DNA of 5,841 bases from Nitrososphaerales archaeon TH5895 (GCA_014523695.1 JAATVS010000557.1:1-5841), one strand, 5' to 3'; positions 1 to 5,085 are shown, numbered from the stretch's first letter. The notes: generated by a model from the letters alone, not told the origin. Translations and numbers: made by a program.

Positions 1-308
1 CTAAGGTCCCTAGGTATTTTCTTAGTTATTCCGGGAATCGTGAAAATAGTCGGACCATAACCGAGAAGAACAGACAAGTCTCCTGACGGCACATGATGGC
101 CCTTCAGATCACCAACAACACCTTTCTTAAGGTCTAAATACATCTGCCAAAGACCCTTTAGGTATTCGCCAATCTCTGATGATGTTAGACTGTCAGAAAT
201 TCGTAGGAACGCGATCGCAAAACAATCATTCCTAGACTTGCTATTACCCCGTCCTAACTCGTTCAACTGACGCCTACGATAATAAATTCCGTCTTGTAAG
301 TTCTTCAT
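1..308 (-). CDS. Partial protein, possibly Dyp-type peroxidase-like (N-terminal 102 residues)
   Basis: An uninterrupted frame runs from ATG at 308 to the window edge, so only 102 residues are visible and the C-terminus is missing. The start reads MKNLQDGIYYRRRQ. A strand with CFAIAFLRIS (residues 29-38), a helix SSEIGEYLKGLWQMYLDLKK (43-62) and then GDLSVLLGYGPTIFTIPGI (76-94) follow. That order (LQ-G-I near the start, a strand with FLR, a helix, then a strand plus G-x-x-x-F-x-x-P-G) resembles the first ferredoxin-like lobe of Dyp-type haem peroxidases. The haem-binding His and the GxxDG motif would lie outside the window, so the assignment is tentative. The gene begins 27 bases after the stop of the gene at 336-1064, with no clear Shine-Dalgarno site, and is probably co-transcribed with it. 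The upstream stop TAA is in the same frame, with nine sense codons between. Confidence 0.55.
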   Translation of the reverse strand, partial: MKNLQDGIYYRRRQLNELGRGNSKSRNDCFAIAFLRISDSLTSSEIGEYLKGLWQMYLDLKKGVVGDLKGHHVPSGDLSVLLGYGPTIFTIPGITKKIPRDL

Positions 309-335
309 TTTTACTAAAACGGAGGAGCTGTTACC

Positions 336-1064
336 TTATGGCAGACGCATCCATCTGCGCTTGACGAAACGTCTAGCAGAAATATCTTTCAAAGTTTCCT
401 TTCTTTTTCCTCGAATTGTAATATCATAAACAGAATCGGTGTGATATGCTCCAGTTATACCGCCAAAATTAATACGATATGTCGAGGGCGGAAGCGATTT
501 GATTAGCAAGAAAATGCCCGCAGCGGCCATGTCGTAATTTCCAGGGTCGTATGTTATATCGGCCTTGTCTTTCAAGGAGCTGCTTTCTGGAACATCCAAC
601 TTGAATAAAGGAGTTGCAACGTAGTAGTACTTAAGATTGTTCACGATTTTGTGTGGTTTCGCTTCTCCTTTTTTCATGATCGTAGCCCATACGGGTCCAC
701 ATTTATGAATATCTAGATTCGCGTTATATCGTAGCTGCTCCGGTGTCCTAAGTATTCTTCCTTCGTATAGCTCCTCCATTACTAGCATCGCAACCATCAC
801 AGGAACTAAGATGGCCGTTCGTTCAAAAATAGTCTGACCATTTTGCCCTGTCCTGTCATAGATTGCTTCAGGATCAATGAAGCGCGGCCCTACACCAGAA
901 TCATTGACAGGGAGATAATCTACGTTTCCTCTAAGGAATAATATATCCCCCCCATCATACGTATCAGGATCTTCGGAAAACAGCCAATTACACCAGGTCA
1001 TCACCCATTCACTATAGGACATACCTAGAAAATTTTCGGAGGGTCTGATTATACTAACTTTCAA
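336..1064 (-). CDS. W-rich paralogue family protein, copy 1 (unknown function)
   Basis: This 242-residue protein of unknown function is the most divergent intact member of the local family. The family signature is visible. A GMSYSEWVMTWCNWLF helix (residues 14-29, W20/W24/W27) is followed by DILFLRGNV (40-48), ILVPVMVAML (85-94), a YYYVATPLFKLDVPE segment (146-160) and the C-terminal block AAAGIFLLIKSLPPSTYRINFGG (180-202, quoted as GIFLLIKS...PPSTYRINFGG), then a last strand SVYDITI. The basic tail KRKETLKD..RRFVKRRWMR is not shared by the other copies. The start is a TTG at 1064, with an in-frame TGA two codons upstream. An ATG at 1022 (residue 15) is possible, but would cut into the SYSEW motif, which in bacterial relatives I recall is preceded by a conserved G, so TTG is preferred. 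No signal peptide or membrane segment is evident. It probably shares a transcript with the gene at 1-308. Confidence 0.8.
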   Translation of the reverse strand: MKVSIIRPSENFLGMSYSEWVMTWCNWLFSEDPDTYDGGDILFLRGNVDYLPVNDSGVGPRFIDPEAIYDRTGQNGQTIFERTAILVPVMVAMLVMEELYEGRILRTPEQLRYNANLDIHKCGPVWATIMKKGEAKPHKIVNNLKYYYVATPLFKLDVPESSSLKDKADITYDPGNYDMAAAGIFLLIKSLPPSTYRINFGGITGAYHTDSVYDITIRGKRKETLKDISARRFVKRRWMRLP

Positions 1065-1082
1065 TTCTCAAACCAGTATCAG

Positions 1083-1100
1083 TAATATGATATTAATTCT
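1083..1100 (-). promoter_or_regulatory. Candidate TATA box for copy 1
   Basis: Read on the minus strand, AGAATTAATATCATATT lies 25-35 bases upstream of the TTG at 1064, the spacing expected for a leaderless archaeal transcript. It does not share the 16-base box used by copies 2 and 3. A second A+T-rich stretch, GAGTATTATACTAG, lies further upstream at about 1140-1153. Confidence 0.3.
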
Positions 1101-1202
1101 TCCATCATATCCTGAACGTTCCTGATGATAGCCACTCTATCTAGTATAATACTCAATCTTATCTAAGGAGAGGGGTGTCGGCCAAAAGCATGTTACCAGA
1201 AA

Positions 1203-1820
1203 TTACTCTACTCCAAAAGTGTACGTGTAGAACTCTGTGAAAGGTGAGGTATCTAAGCTGTCCTCCTCCTCGTCGGGGAGATCTATTTTTCCTTCAACAT
1301 GTATCTCGTGCTTACCTTTGCCGGGTCCCCAAACAATATAAATCCCGTCCGCCACAGCCATCGACACTCCCTTACGAGCCCCGAAAAGGGCTTTCTCCGG
1401 GAATTCAACTTCAAAAGGATCCGTCCGTACCCTGAACCGATTTTCCAGATCCCCCACTAGCGGTCTTCCGTCGATCTCGATACGGCGATATTCTATATTG
1501 TCGTGATCTACATCTGCAAACTTGTACAGTTGAGAAACATCCGAACCAGGACGTTCAGCTTCACAACCGATGAAGCTAAGGGAAGTTATCAGAAGTTTCT
1601 TTCCGCGCTGGATTGTGCCTAATTCCCGGTGAAAGGCTCCACTTATCACGGGGGTGAGAAATATATATTCATCTCCTCTAGGATTCGATTTATTGGCAGC
1701 TATTGTTCTATCTCCATCATTATGTATTGCTGGATTGGTAGATCTAGAAAATTTGCAAAGCCATCTGAAATAGTCCTGTACAACTTCCTGTGTAGCGCGA
1801 CTCAGGTTATCACTGGCCAT
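1203..1820 (-). CDS. W-rich paralogue family protein, copy 2 (unknown function)
   Basis: From ATG at 1820 this encodes 205 residues. The frame is open back to a TTG at 1832, but ATG is chosen because a TATA box at 1842-1857 is placed for a transcript starting at or next to this ATG. Family features in order are QDYFRWLCKFSRSTNP (residues 15-30), RGDEYIFLTP (48-57), GTIQRGKKLLITSL (68-81), CEAERPGSD (86-94), a strand with IEYRRIEIDGRPL (109-121), DPFEVEFPEKALFG (134-147), MAVADGIYIVWGPGKGKHEIHVEG (154-177; core AVADGIYIV and HEIHVEG), an acidic DEEEDSLD linker, and a final strand TEFYTYTF. There is no signal peptide or transmembrane segment, so a cytoplasmic protein is likely. It is closest by eye to the second pseudogene through AERPG, and clearly related to copy 3. 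Function is unknown, and no catalytic motif is recognised. Confidence 0.85.
   Translation of the reverse strand: MASDNLSRATQEVVQDYFRWLCKFSRSTNPAIHNDGDRTIAANKSNPRGDEYIFLTPVISGAFHRELGTIQRGKKLLITSLSFIGCEAERPGSDVSQLYKFADVDHDNIEYRRIEIDGRPLVGDLENRFRVRTDPFEVEFPEKALFGARKGVSMAVADGIYIVWGPGKGKHEIHVEGKIDLPDEEEDSLDTSPFTEFYTYTFGVE
1660..1677. repeat. 18-bp direct repeat, copy A (inside copy 2)
   Basis: AATATATATTCATCTCCT occurs here and again, identically, at 2696-2713. Here it encodes, on the minus strand, the GDEYIF part of the RGDEYIFLTP motif of copy 2. Confidence 0.8.
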
Positions 1821-1942
1821 CAATAGGAACAAAATCCTATGATTAATAAACTTTGGACTGCTGCAAGCAATATCCTAAGACCCCTCAAGGGCCGTGCGGC
1901 GGACATTATCTGCTTACAACACAACTCGCGCGAGCTGAACAT
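1820..1942 (-). CDS. Possible 40-residue hydrophobic ORF ahead of copy 2
   Basis: ATG at 1942 opens a 40-codon frame starting MFSSRELCCKQIMSAARP, with a hydrophobic end ILLAAVQSLLIIGFCSY. Its stop TGA shares one base with the ATG of copy 2 (TGATG), an arrangement that would allow coupled translation. Against it, the frame runs through the TATA box assigned to copy 2, and no Shine-Dalgarno site precedes it. The orphan TATA-like element at 1956-1964 is too close (about 17 bases) for a leaderless start at this ATG. It is most likely a chance frame or the relic of a lost gene. Confidence 0.15.
   Translation of the reverse strand: MFSSRELCCKQIMSAARPLRGLRILLAAVQSLLIIGFCSY
1842..1857 (-). promoter_or_regulatory. 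BRE/TATA promoter box of copy 2
   Basis: On the minus strand the box reads TCCAAAGTTTATTAAT. It matches 15 of 16 bases with the box of copy 3 at 2746-2761. The distance from the G before TTTATTAAT (1851) to the A of the ATG (1820) is 31 bases, the same as in copy 3. The spacing puts transcription start at or next to the ATG, so the message is probably leaderless. No Shine-Dalgarno site is present. Confidence 0.6.
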
Positions 1943-1955
1943 AAAGTAGATATAG

Positions 1956-1970
1956 TTAATAAACCGTGGG
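1956..1970 (-). promoter_or_regulatory. Orphan promoter-like box
   Basis: The minus-strand core GTTTATTAA (plus-strand TTAATAAAC, 1956-1964) is identical to the core of the boxes before copies 2 and 3. Upstream bases also resemble those at copy 2: plus-strand TTAATAAACcgTGGGCTG compares with TTAATAAACtTTGGACTG. No start codon lies 31 bases downstream; that position falls in the palindrome CTCGCGCGAG (1925-1934). It may be a leftover of a duplication, or a second upstream promoter for copy 2. Confidence 0.35.
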
Positions 1971-2027
1971 CTGATGACAATGCAGCATTTACTACGCTGG
2001 TCGTGATGAAAAGATGAAGTTGATTGC

Positions 2028-2040
2028 AGAATTTAATTCT
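2028..2040 (-). terminator. Short hairpin directly after copy 3, possible terminator
   Basis: AGAATT-T-AATTCT is a 6-bp inverted repeat with a one-base centre. It begins at the base after the stop codon of copy 3 on the minus strand, and a CATCTTTTC stretch follows at about 2008-2016. The arms are A+T-rich and the T-run is short, so termination is only a possibility. Confidence 0.2.
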
Positions 2041-2724
2041 CTAATCCGCTTTCCGTGCTAGGGTATACGTAACATCCTCTGTATAATTAGTCGTCTCTAA
2101 GCTTTCCTCACCTTCGGATTTTAACTTTAAATCGATCGTCCCTTTAAAGTGTATCTTGAGCTCACTCTTGTCCGATTCTGAGGGACATTCCAAAATAAGA
2201 TAAACTCCATCTGCTACAGCCTTACAATCTCCTGATGTAGCGTTAAAGATGGGGTGGTCCTTTGGAAAGTGAACTGGAAATTCTTCCTCTCTGCTACTAT
2301 ACCTGCACTCCTTCAAAAACTCTTCAGGTATTTGTTCTTTGTCTATTTCGACACTTCGAAATTCTATACAACGTTGATCTACATTATTCAAACGTATGAG
2401 GTCTTCAAGCTTTGCATTAGGTTTTTCGCCACCTTCTTTAGTTGCACCTGTTGCCACAACACAAAGGGAAGGGATCAGAATTTTATAACCCAAAGGAACT
2501 TTGCATTTTCTGTCAGATATGCCAGAATCTGCGGGACTTAAAAAGAACATTTTATCCCCCCTATTAGGCTGTACTTCGTCTTTATGTCCGTTATTGTTCA
2601 AAAATGGATTGTCATTTTTCGACAAGTCACATATCCATTTCCAATAAGCCTCGACGGTTTTTTTATCGGCTCTGTAGAGTTTACAGCCATTGGATAATAT
2701 ATATTCATCTCCTTTGCGAATCAT
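2041..2724 (-). CDS. W-rich paralogue family protein, copy 3 (unknown function)
   Basis: This encodes 227 residues from ATG at 2724, chosen because the TATA box at 2746-2761 places transcription start at this codon. Family segments in order are TVEAYWKWICDLSKNDNPFL (residues 23-42, W28 and W30), NRGDKMFFLSPADSG (54-68), CKVPLGYKILIPSLCVVATG (74-93), GGEKPNAKLEDLIRLNNVD (98-116), IEFRSVEID (120-128), EFPVHFPKDHPIF (148-160), KAVADGVYLIL (168-178), LKIHFKGTIDL (189-199), an acidic stretch, and a last strand EDVTYTL. There is no signal peptide or membrane segment. The first 10 residues, MIRKGDEYIL, resemble the internal RGDEYIFL motif of copy 2 and carry the 18-bp repeat, so the N-terminus may include a duplicated fragment. 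Copy 3 is the closest intact relative of the first pseudogene. Function is unknown. Confidence 0.85.
   Translation of the reverse strand: MIRKGDEYILSNGCKLYRADKKTVEAYWKWICDLSKNDNPFLNNNGHKDEVQPNRGDKMFFLSPADSGISDRKCKVPLGYKILIPSLCVVATGATKEGGEKPNAKLEDLIRLNNVDQRCIEFRSVEIDKEQIPEEFLKECRYSSREEEFPVHFPKDHPIFNATSGDCKAVADGVYLILECPSESDKSELKIHFKGTIDLKLKSEGEESLETTNYTEDVTYTLARKAD
2696..2713. repeat. 18-bp direct repeat, copy B (start of copy 3)
   Basis: This is an exact match to 1660-1677. Here it encodes the GDEYIL residues near the N-terminus of copy 3, whereas in copy 2 the same bases lie about 50 codons into the protein. Confidence 0.8.
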
Positions 2725-2745
2725 TATTTATGATGTATGAGCCAA

Positions 2746-2761
2746 ATTAATAAACTTTTGA
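2746..2761 (-). promoter_or_regulatory. BRE/TATA promoter box of copy 3
   Basis: The minus strand reads TCAAAAGTTTATTAAT, one mismatch from the box of copy 2. The G before TTTATTAAT (2755) is 31 bases from the A of the ATG at 2724, giving a leaderless geometry. About 140 bases beyond this box, to roughly 2900, I see no gene. Confidence 0.6.
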
Positions 2762-2901
2762 TATAAAGATCAACACTCGTGTCAAAATATCATGCAATTC
2801 ATGAAATGGAGTCGCATGAATAATGGCGTCCTAACGTTCAATTGGTTTCCCTTAATTGTGGTGCTCATGATCATTAAACACCCAAGAAGATTGTCTAATC
2901 G

Positions 2902-3430
2902 TTATACACTCGATGGGGTCCTTGCTTTCCTCTTATCTGTTGCATCTGTTTCTGCAGGAGTCTAGGAAAAATATAATCCGTCTGCTAGGGCCTTACAATA
3001 TAGAGGCGAGGGGTTAAAAATGGCATGTTCTGGAAATTCAACATCAAATTCAACGGTTGTGACTCAGATTCCTTCGGACAAGTCTATCAGCCGTAGTCAT
3101 ATCTTTCGATACTCAACATTTACACGACCTACTCCTTTAAACTCTTGTAGGTCGTCAAGAAATGCATTAGGCTTTTCGCCAGCTTTTCCAGTTGCAACTG
3201 TCAATACAGCAGTTGTTTCCGAATTTTATCTTTTTACCCGAGGGAACATCGCAGAATATATCAGCGCCAGCCAGCTATATTGGTTTGCACTCCGAGGATT
3301 TACGTACAGAGGGGTCGGTAGTGATAATCGTCTTAAGGATCTGCTTCATTAATGAGGAGACCCCGTGTTTAAAATCGGAAATTATCTCGACTTTTCTCGC
3401 TTATGAGGATAATCCAATTGCTATCAGTCG
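2902..3430 (-). pseudogene. Degenerate W-rich family paralogue (pseudogene 1)
   Basis: The minus strand translates to family segments broken by stops and frameshifts. From the 5' side one frame gives a DYPHKREKSR helix remnant, then after a stop FPILNTGSPH (compare NPFLNNNGH of copy 3). Two further stops follow, then NPRSANQYSWLA (compare NPRGDEYIFLTP of copy 2). A shift leads to GADIFCDVPSGKKIKF, matching the VPLGYKILI segment. Another shift leads to AVLTVATGKAGEKPNAFLDD, matching VVATGATKEGGEKPNAKLED. The same frame continues through TGA (3097-3099) and TGA (3064-3066) to TVEFDVEFPEHAIFNP and CKALADGLYF, then TAG (2962-2964) and TAA (2902-2904). About 40 bp around 3161-3200 are roughly 80% identical by eye to 2411-2450 of copy 3. 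So many lesions exclude sequencing error. Both edges are approximate. Confidence 0.8.
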
Positions 3431-3525
3431 TGGAGCAATTACCCACGCTAAATTGTACGCAACAAGGAAAGGGACACTTTTTAATCAATTATCAGGGATC
3501 TTGCAAGCTAGGGCACATTCTAGTG

Positions 3526-3543
3526 CTACCTCTAGAGAGGTAG
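3526..3543. repeat. 8-bp inverted repeat between the two pseudogenes
   Basis: CTACCTCT-AG-AGAGGTAG has perfect 8-bp arms around a 2-base centre. It lies in the 160-base stretch between the pseudogenes, where no gene is seen. It could be an operator-type site or the relic of one; no paired copy was found elsewhere in the window. Confidence 0.4.
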
Positions 3544-3593
3544 GAAACCGAAGATCTCCACGGACGGGCGGAAATTTTATGCGGGATGGATAC

Positions 3594-4047
3594 TTATGAA
3601 TATCTTCTTTGTATAAACTCTATCGAATCCTCGTTGCCGGGTACCTCGACCTTACTACCGAAACGTACAATATGCTGACCTGGCGTAAGGGGTGCTGTGA
3701 GCAGATAGTGTCCTCCTGCTACGGCCTTTGAACGGCCTGGCTAAATAGGGTATGATGTATTGGTAGGGTCATCCAAAATTGCGTTCTTATGGTAATTGAC
3801 TTCAAACACATCTGTGTGGACCGGATCGAATCCGGTCAGATAAAATCGAATAACATCGAATGGATCGTCCGTATAATTCTGATCCTGATCCACAAGTTGG
3901 TGCAAATCCCGACCAGACGCGCCTGGTCTTTCAGCGTATCACTACTGGCGCATCATTAATCTGCACGTAGAAGCAGCAACCGGGGCATACTCTGAGAATG
4001 CCTAACCGTATGGAAAGCTAGAAATTATCGGACGATAACTTACATTG
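3594..4047 (-). pseudogene. Degenerate, 5'-truncated W-rich family paralogue (pseudogene 2)
   Basis: On the minus strand the first recognisable part reads LSIRLGILRVCPGCCFYVQ and then INDAPVVI, matching the FL..(V)P-x-G-K-x-x-x-P segment. After a frameshift near 3930 comes AERPGASGRDLHQL, very like AERPGSDVSQL of copy 2, then DVIRFYLTGFDPV, DVFEVNYHKNAILDDP, a TAG (3741-3743), and SKAVAGGHYLLTAPLTPGQH followed by IVRFGSK. That last block is the most textbook-like version of the family C-terminus in this window. A final strand SIEFIQRRYS ends at TAA (3594-3596). The N-terminal W helix and NP motif are missing; upstream sequence would run into the L40e gene, so the copy is truncated. The stop, the frameshift and another stop (TAG just before LSIRLG) argue for a real pseudogene. 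Confidence 0.8.
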
Positions 4048-4055
4048 ATTATATT

Positions 4056-4223
4056 ATGCCAATAACCGACGCTACAAAGAAACAAATTGCTCAGCAACGC
4101 AGACTTTTCTTTAAGATATGTTTCAAGTGCGGTGGAAGGAATCCGATATCTGCACAGCGTTGCAGAAAATGCAGAGGCAGCCAGCTTAGGTTAAAGAACA
4201 GATCACTAGGTGCAAAGAAATAA
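4056..4223 (+). CDS. rpl40e: Large ribosomal subunit protein L40e
   Basis: This 55-residue basic protein starts MPITDATKKQIAQQRRLFFK. L40e is a small zinc-ribbon protein of the archaeal and eukaryotic large ribosomal subunit; in eukaryotes it is made as a ubiquitin fusion, in archaea alone. The zinc site is CFKC (C22, C25) plus CRKC (C36, C39), with the conserved GGRNP between and the basic tail LRLKNRSLGAKK after it, as expected for the family. Length is normal. ATG at 4056 is the natural start. No Shine-Dalgarno site precedes it; a weak A+T-rich element AAATTAT at 4022-4028 is about 30 bases upstream, compatible with a leaderless transcript. The 3' neighbour is a membrane protein 171 bases on, and the 5' neighbour is the divergently oriented remnant of a family pseudogene only a few bases away, so its promoter lies in or beside that remnant. 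Confidence 0.92.
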   Translation: MPITDATKKQIAQQRRLFFKICFKCGGRNPISAQRCRKCRGSQLRLKNRSLGAKK

Positions 4224-4375
4224 GTTTGATAACAGAAGGTTGACCAATTCGAATGATAACGATACCCTAAGACATTCTTGGCATAATAATCCGTTTGAAA
4301 AATAAGAATGGATATCGTCGCCTTCACAGTTGTGATAGCTACGCTATTATAGTAGATAGGAGATGGATAGTTACT

Positions 4376-4384
4376 GAGGAGGTC
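4376..4384 (+). promoter_or_regulatory. Shine-Dalgarno site of the membrane protein gene
   Basis: GAGGAGGTC matches the archaeal anti-SD well, with 12 bases between GGAGGT and the ATG at 4395. A nearer ATG at 4385 opens only ATG-AGA-TAA. This is the only strong ribosome-binding site in the window and implies a transcript with a 5' leader. A TATA-like CTATTATAG lies at about 4343-4351. Confidence 0.55.
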
Positions 4385-4394
4385 ATGAGATAAT

Positions 4395-4775
4395 ATGTAT
4401 GACGTCATCGTTAGCTTGTTTTTTAAAAGTATCGAAATCTCGTATAAATGGCTCAACGAAAATCTAGTATCTCATGTATTAACCTTTTCGAAGGAGTTTG
4501 GGGCTGTAATGGTATTCCTATCAGCTGTTGCTTTTCTATTGATAATGATATACTTCATTATGAAACAGGCAAGAAAATTACCTAGGCGTTATGTACTTGA
4601 AACGTTCGATCGAGATGGAAAGAGGACAGTGATTCCTGAATTGAGGGTAACGTTTGTTACGTTCCAAGCTGCAGCCAGCTACGCGGAATTCTATACAAGG
4701 CTCTATGAGGGTAGGTATAAATTTAAACTGCTTGGAATCAAGGACAACATTTCAGTTGCGAGACGTATGGATTAA
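4395..4775 (+). CDS. Single-pass membrane protein of unknown function
   Basis: This encodes 126 residues and I do not recognise the family. The N-terminal 33 residues form an amphipathic stretch (MYDVIVSLFFKSIEISYKWL). One clear transmembrane helix follows at about residues 36-57 (GAVMVFLSAVAFLLIMIYFI). It is followed at once by the basic KQARKLPRR, which by the positive-inside rule puts the C-terminal ~67 residues in the cytoplasm. The C-terminal part (YVLETFDRDGKRTVIPELRV, then TFQAAASYAEFYTRLYEGRY) is soluble, with strand-like then helical character. It follows L40e on the same strand after 171 bases and has its own Shine-Dalgarno site, so it may be transcribed separately. The frame is intact, and codon use looks like its neighbours. 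Confidence 0.75.
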   Translation: MYDVIVSLFFKSIEISYKWLNENLVSHVLTFSKEFGAVMVFLSAVAFLLIMIYFIMKQARKLPRRYVLETFDRDGKRTVIPELRVTFVTFQAAASYAEFYTRLYEGRYKFKLLGIKDNISVARRMD

Positions 4776-4946
4776 TAACTAGTCTGTAACATTGCCGACG
4801 GAGGTAAATCCTAGAATAGATATGATTTTTGATCATCAATATAGGTATTGACCTCAAATCGGCTACTTCTGGTAGGAATTCATAAGACATATTTGGTTAG
4901 CTTAGTGTTCTCGTTGTAGATCTGACATTATCTACGTCAATTATTC
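4776..4946. other. Intergenic stretch, no gene seen
   Basis: Together with 5058-5131 this forms a roughly 390-base gap between the membrane protein and the radical SAM gene, interrupted only by a possible small ORF (4947-5057). No tRNA-like fold or longer reading frame was seen in 4776-4946. It is A+T-rich and contains TTTTTGATCATCAATATA near 4826-4844 and the inverted repeat at 4916-4935. Confidence 0.4.
4916..4935. repeat. 6-bp inverted repeat upstream of the small Cys ORF
   Basis: GTAGAT-8 bases-ATCTAC, ending 11 bases before the ATG at 4947. The size and position would suit a regulator-binding site, but arms of this length can arise by chance. Confidence 0.25.
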
Positions 4947-5057
4947 ATGTGTACCTTGATACGATCAATCTGTGAGGAATGCAGCAGAGGACTCACGGAC
5001 TTCGAAGCGCTTGACACGACTTGGAATCTGTGTCGCTATGATTGTTCATTTAAATGA
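4947..5057 (+). CDS. Possible small zinc-ribbon-like protein (36 residues)
   Basis: ATG at 4947 opens a 36-codon frame. Its protein begins MCTLIRSICEEC, continues SRGLTDFEALDTTW, and ends NLCRYDCSFK. Two cysteine pairs, CEEC (C9, C12) and CRYDC (C29, C33), are separated by 16 residues, the layout of archaeal small zinc-finger proteins, although the second pair is CxxxC instead of the usual CxxC. The LTDFEALDT..W segment between them is plausible for such a protein. The oligo-T run at 5078-5085 lies 20 bases after its stop and could end its transcript. No Shine-Dalgarno site is visible and the TATA box is unclear. It could also be a chance frame or a decayed gene. Confidence 0.4.
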   Translation: MCTLIRSICEECSRGLTDFEALDTTWNLCRYDCSFK

Positions 5058-5077
5058 GTCTTCCGTGTTCTATTGGA

Positions 5078-5085
5078 TTTTTTTT
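5078..5085 (+). terminator. Oligo-T transcription terminator
   Basis: Eight T in a row follow ATTGGA, with CAAAAAA directly after. Runs of T are the usual archaeal terminator. This one would end plus-strand transcripts from the membrane protein gene or the small Cys ORF before the radical SAM promoter begins. Confidence 0.5.

Noticed and set aside
1244..1826. Plus-strand frames of 63 and 65 codons over copy 2, and a similar 95-codon frame at 2254-2541 over copy 3
   Set aside because: They are antisense to genes with clear family motifs and start and promoter support.
1925..1934. Perfect palindrome CTCGCGCGAG
   Set aside because: Ten bases only and a single copy; not enough to claim a regulatory site, though it lies where the orphan promoter would start transcription.
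3020..3599. Two overlapping plus-strand open frames of 110 and 135 codons
   Set aside because: They lie antisense to pseudogene 1, whose minus-strand translation matches copies 2 and 3 motif by motif; the plus-strand products have no recognisable features.
3819..3837. Inverted repeat GACCGGAT-CGA-ATCCGGTC
   Set aside because: It falls inside the readable part of pseudogene 2 (around GFDPV), so it is more likely chance within former coding sequence than a terminator or operator.
4308..4352. 14-codon hydrophobic frame MDIVAFTVVIATLL between L40e and the membrane protein
   Set aside because: Too short, with no ribosome-binding site, and it runs over the candidate TATA box of the next gene.
4091..4456. 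Minus-strand open frame of 121 codons
   Set aside because: It runs antisense across L40e and into the membrane protein gene, both of which are well supported on the plus strand.
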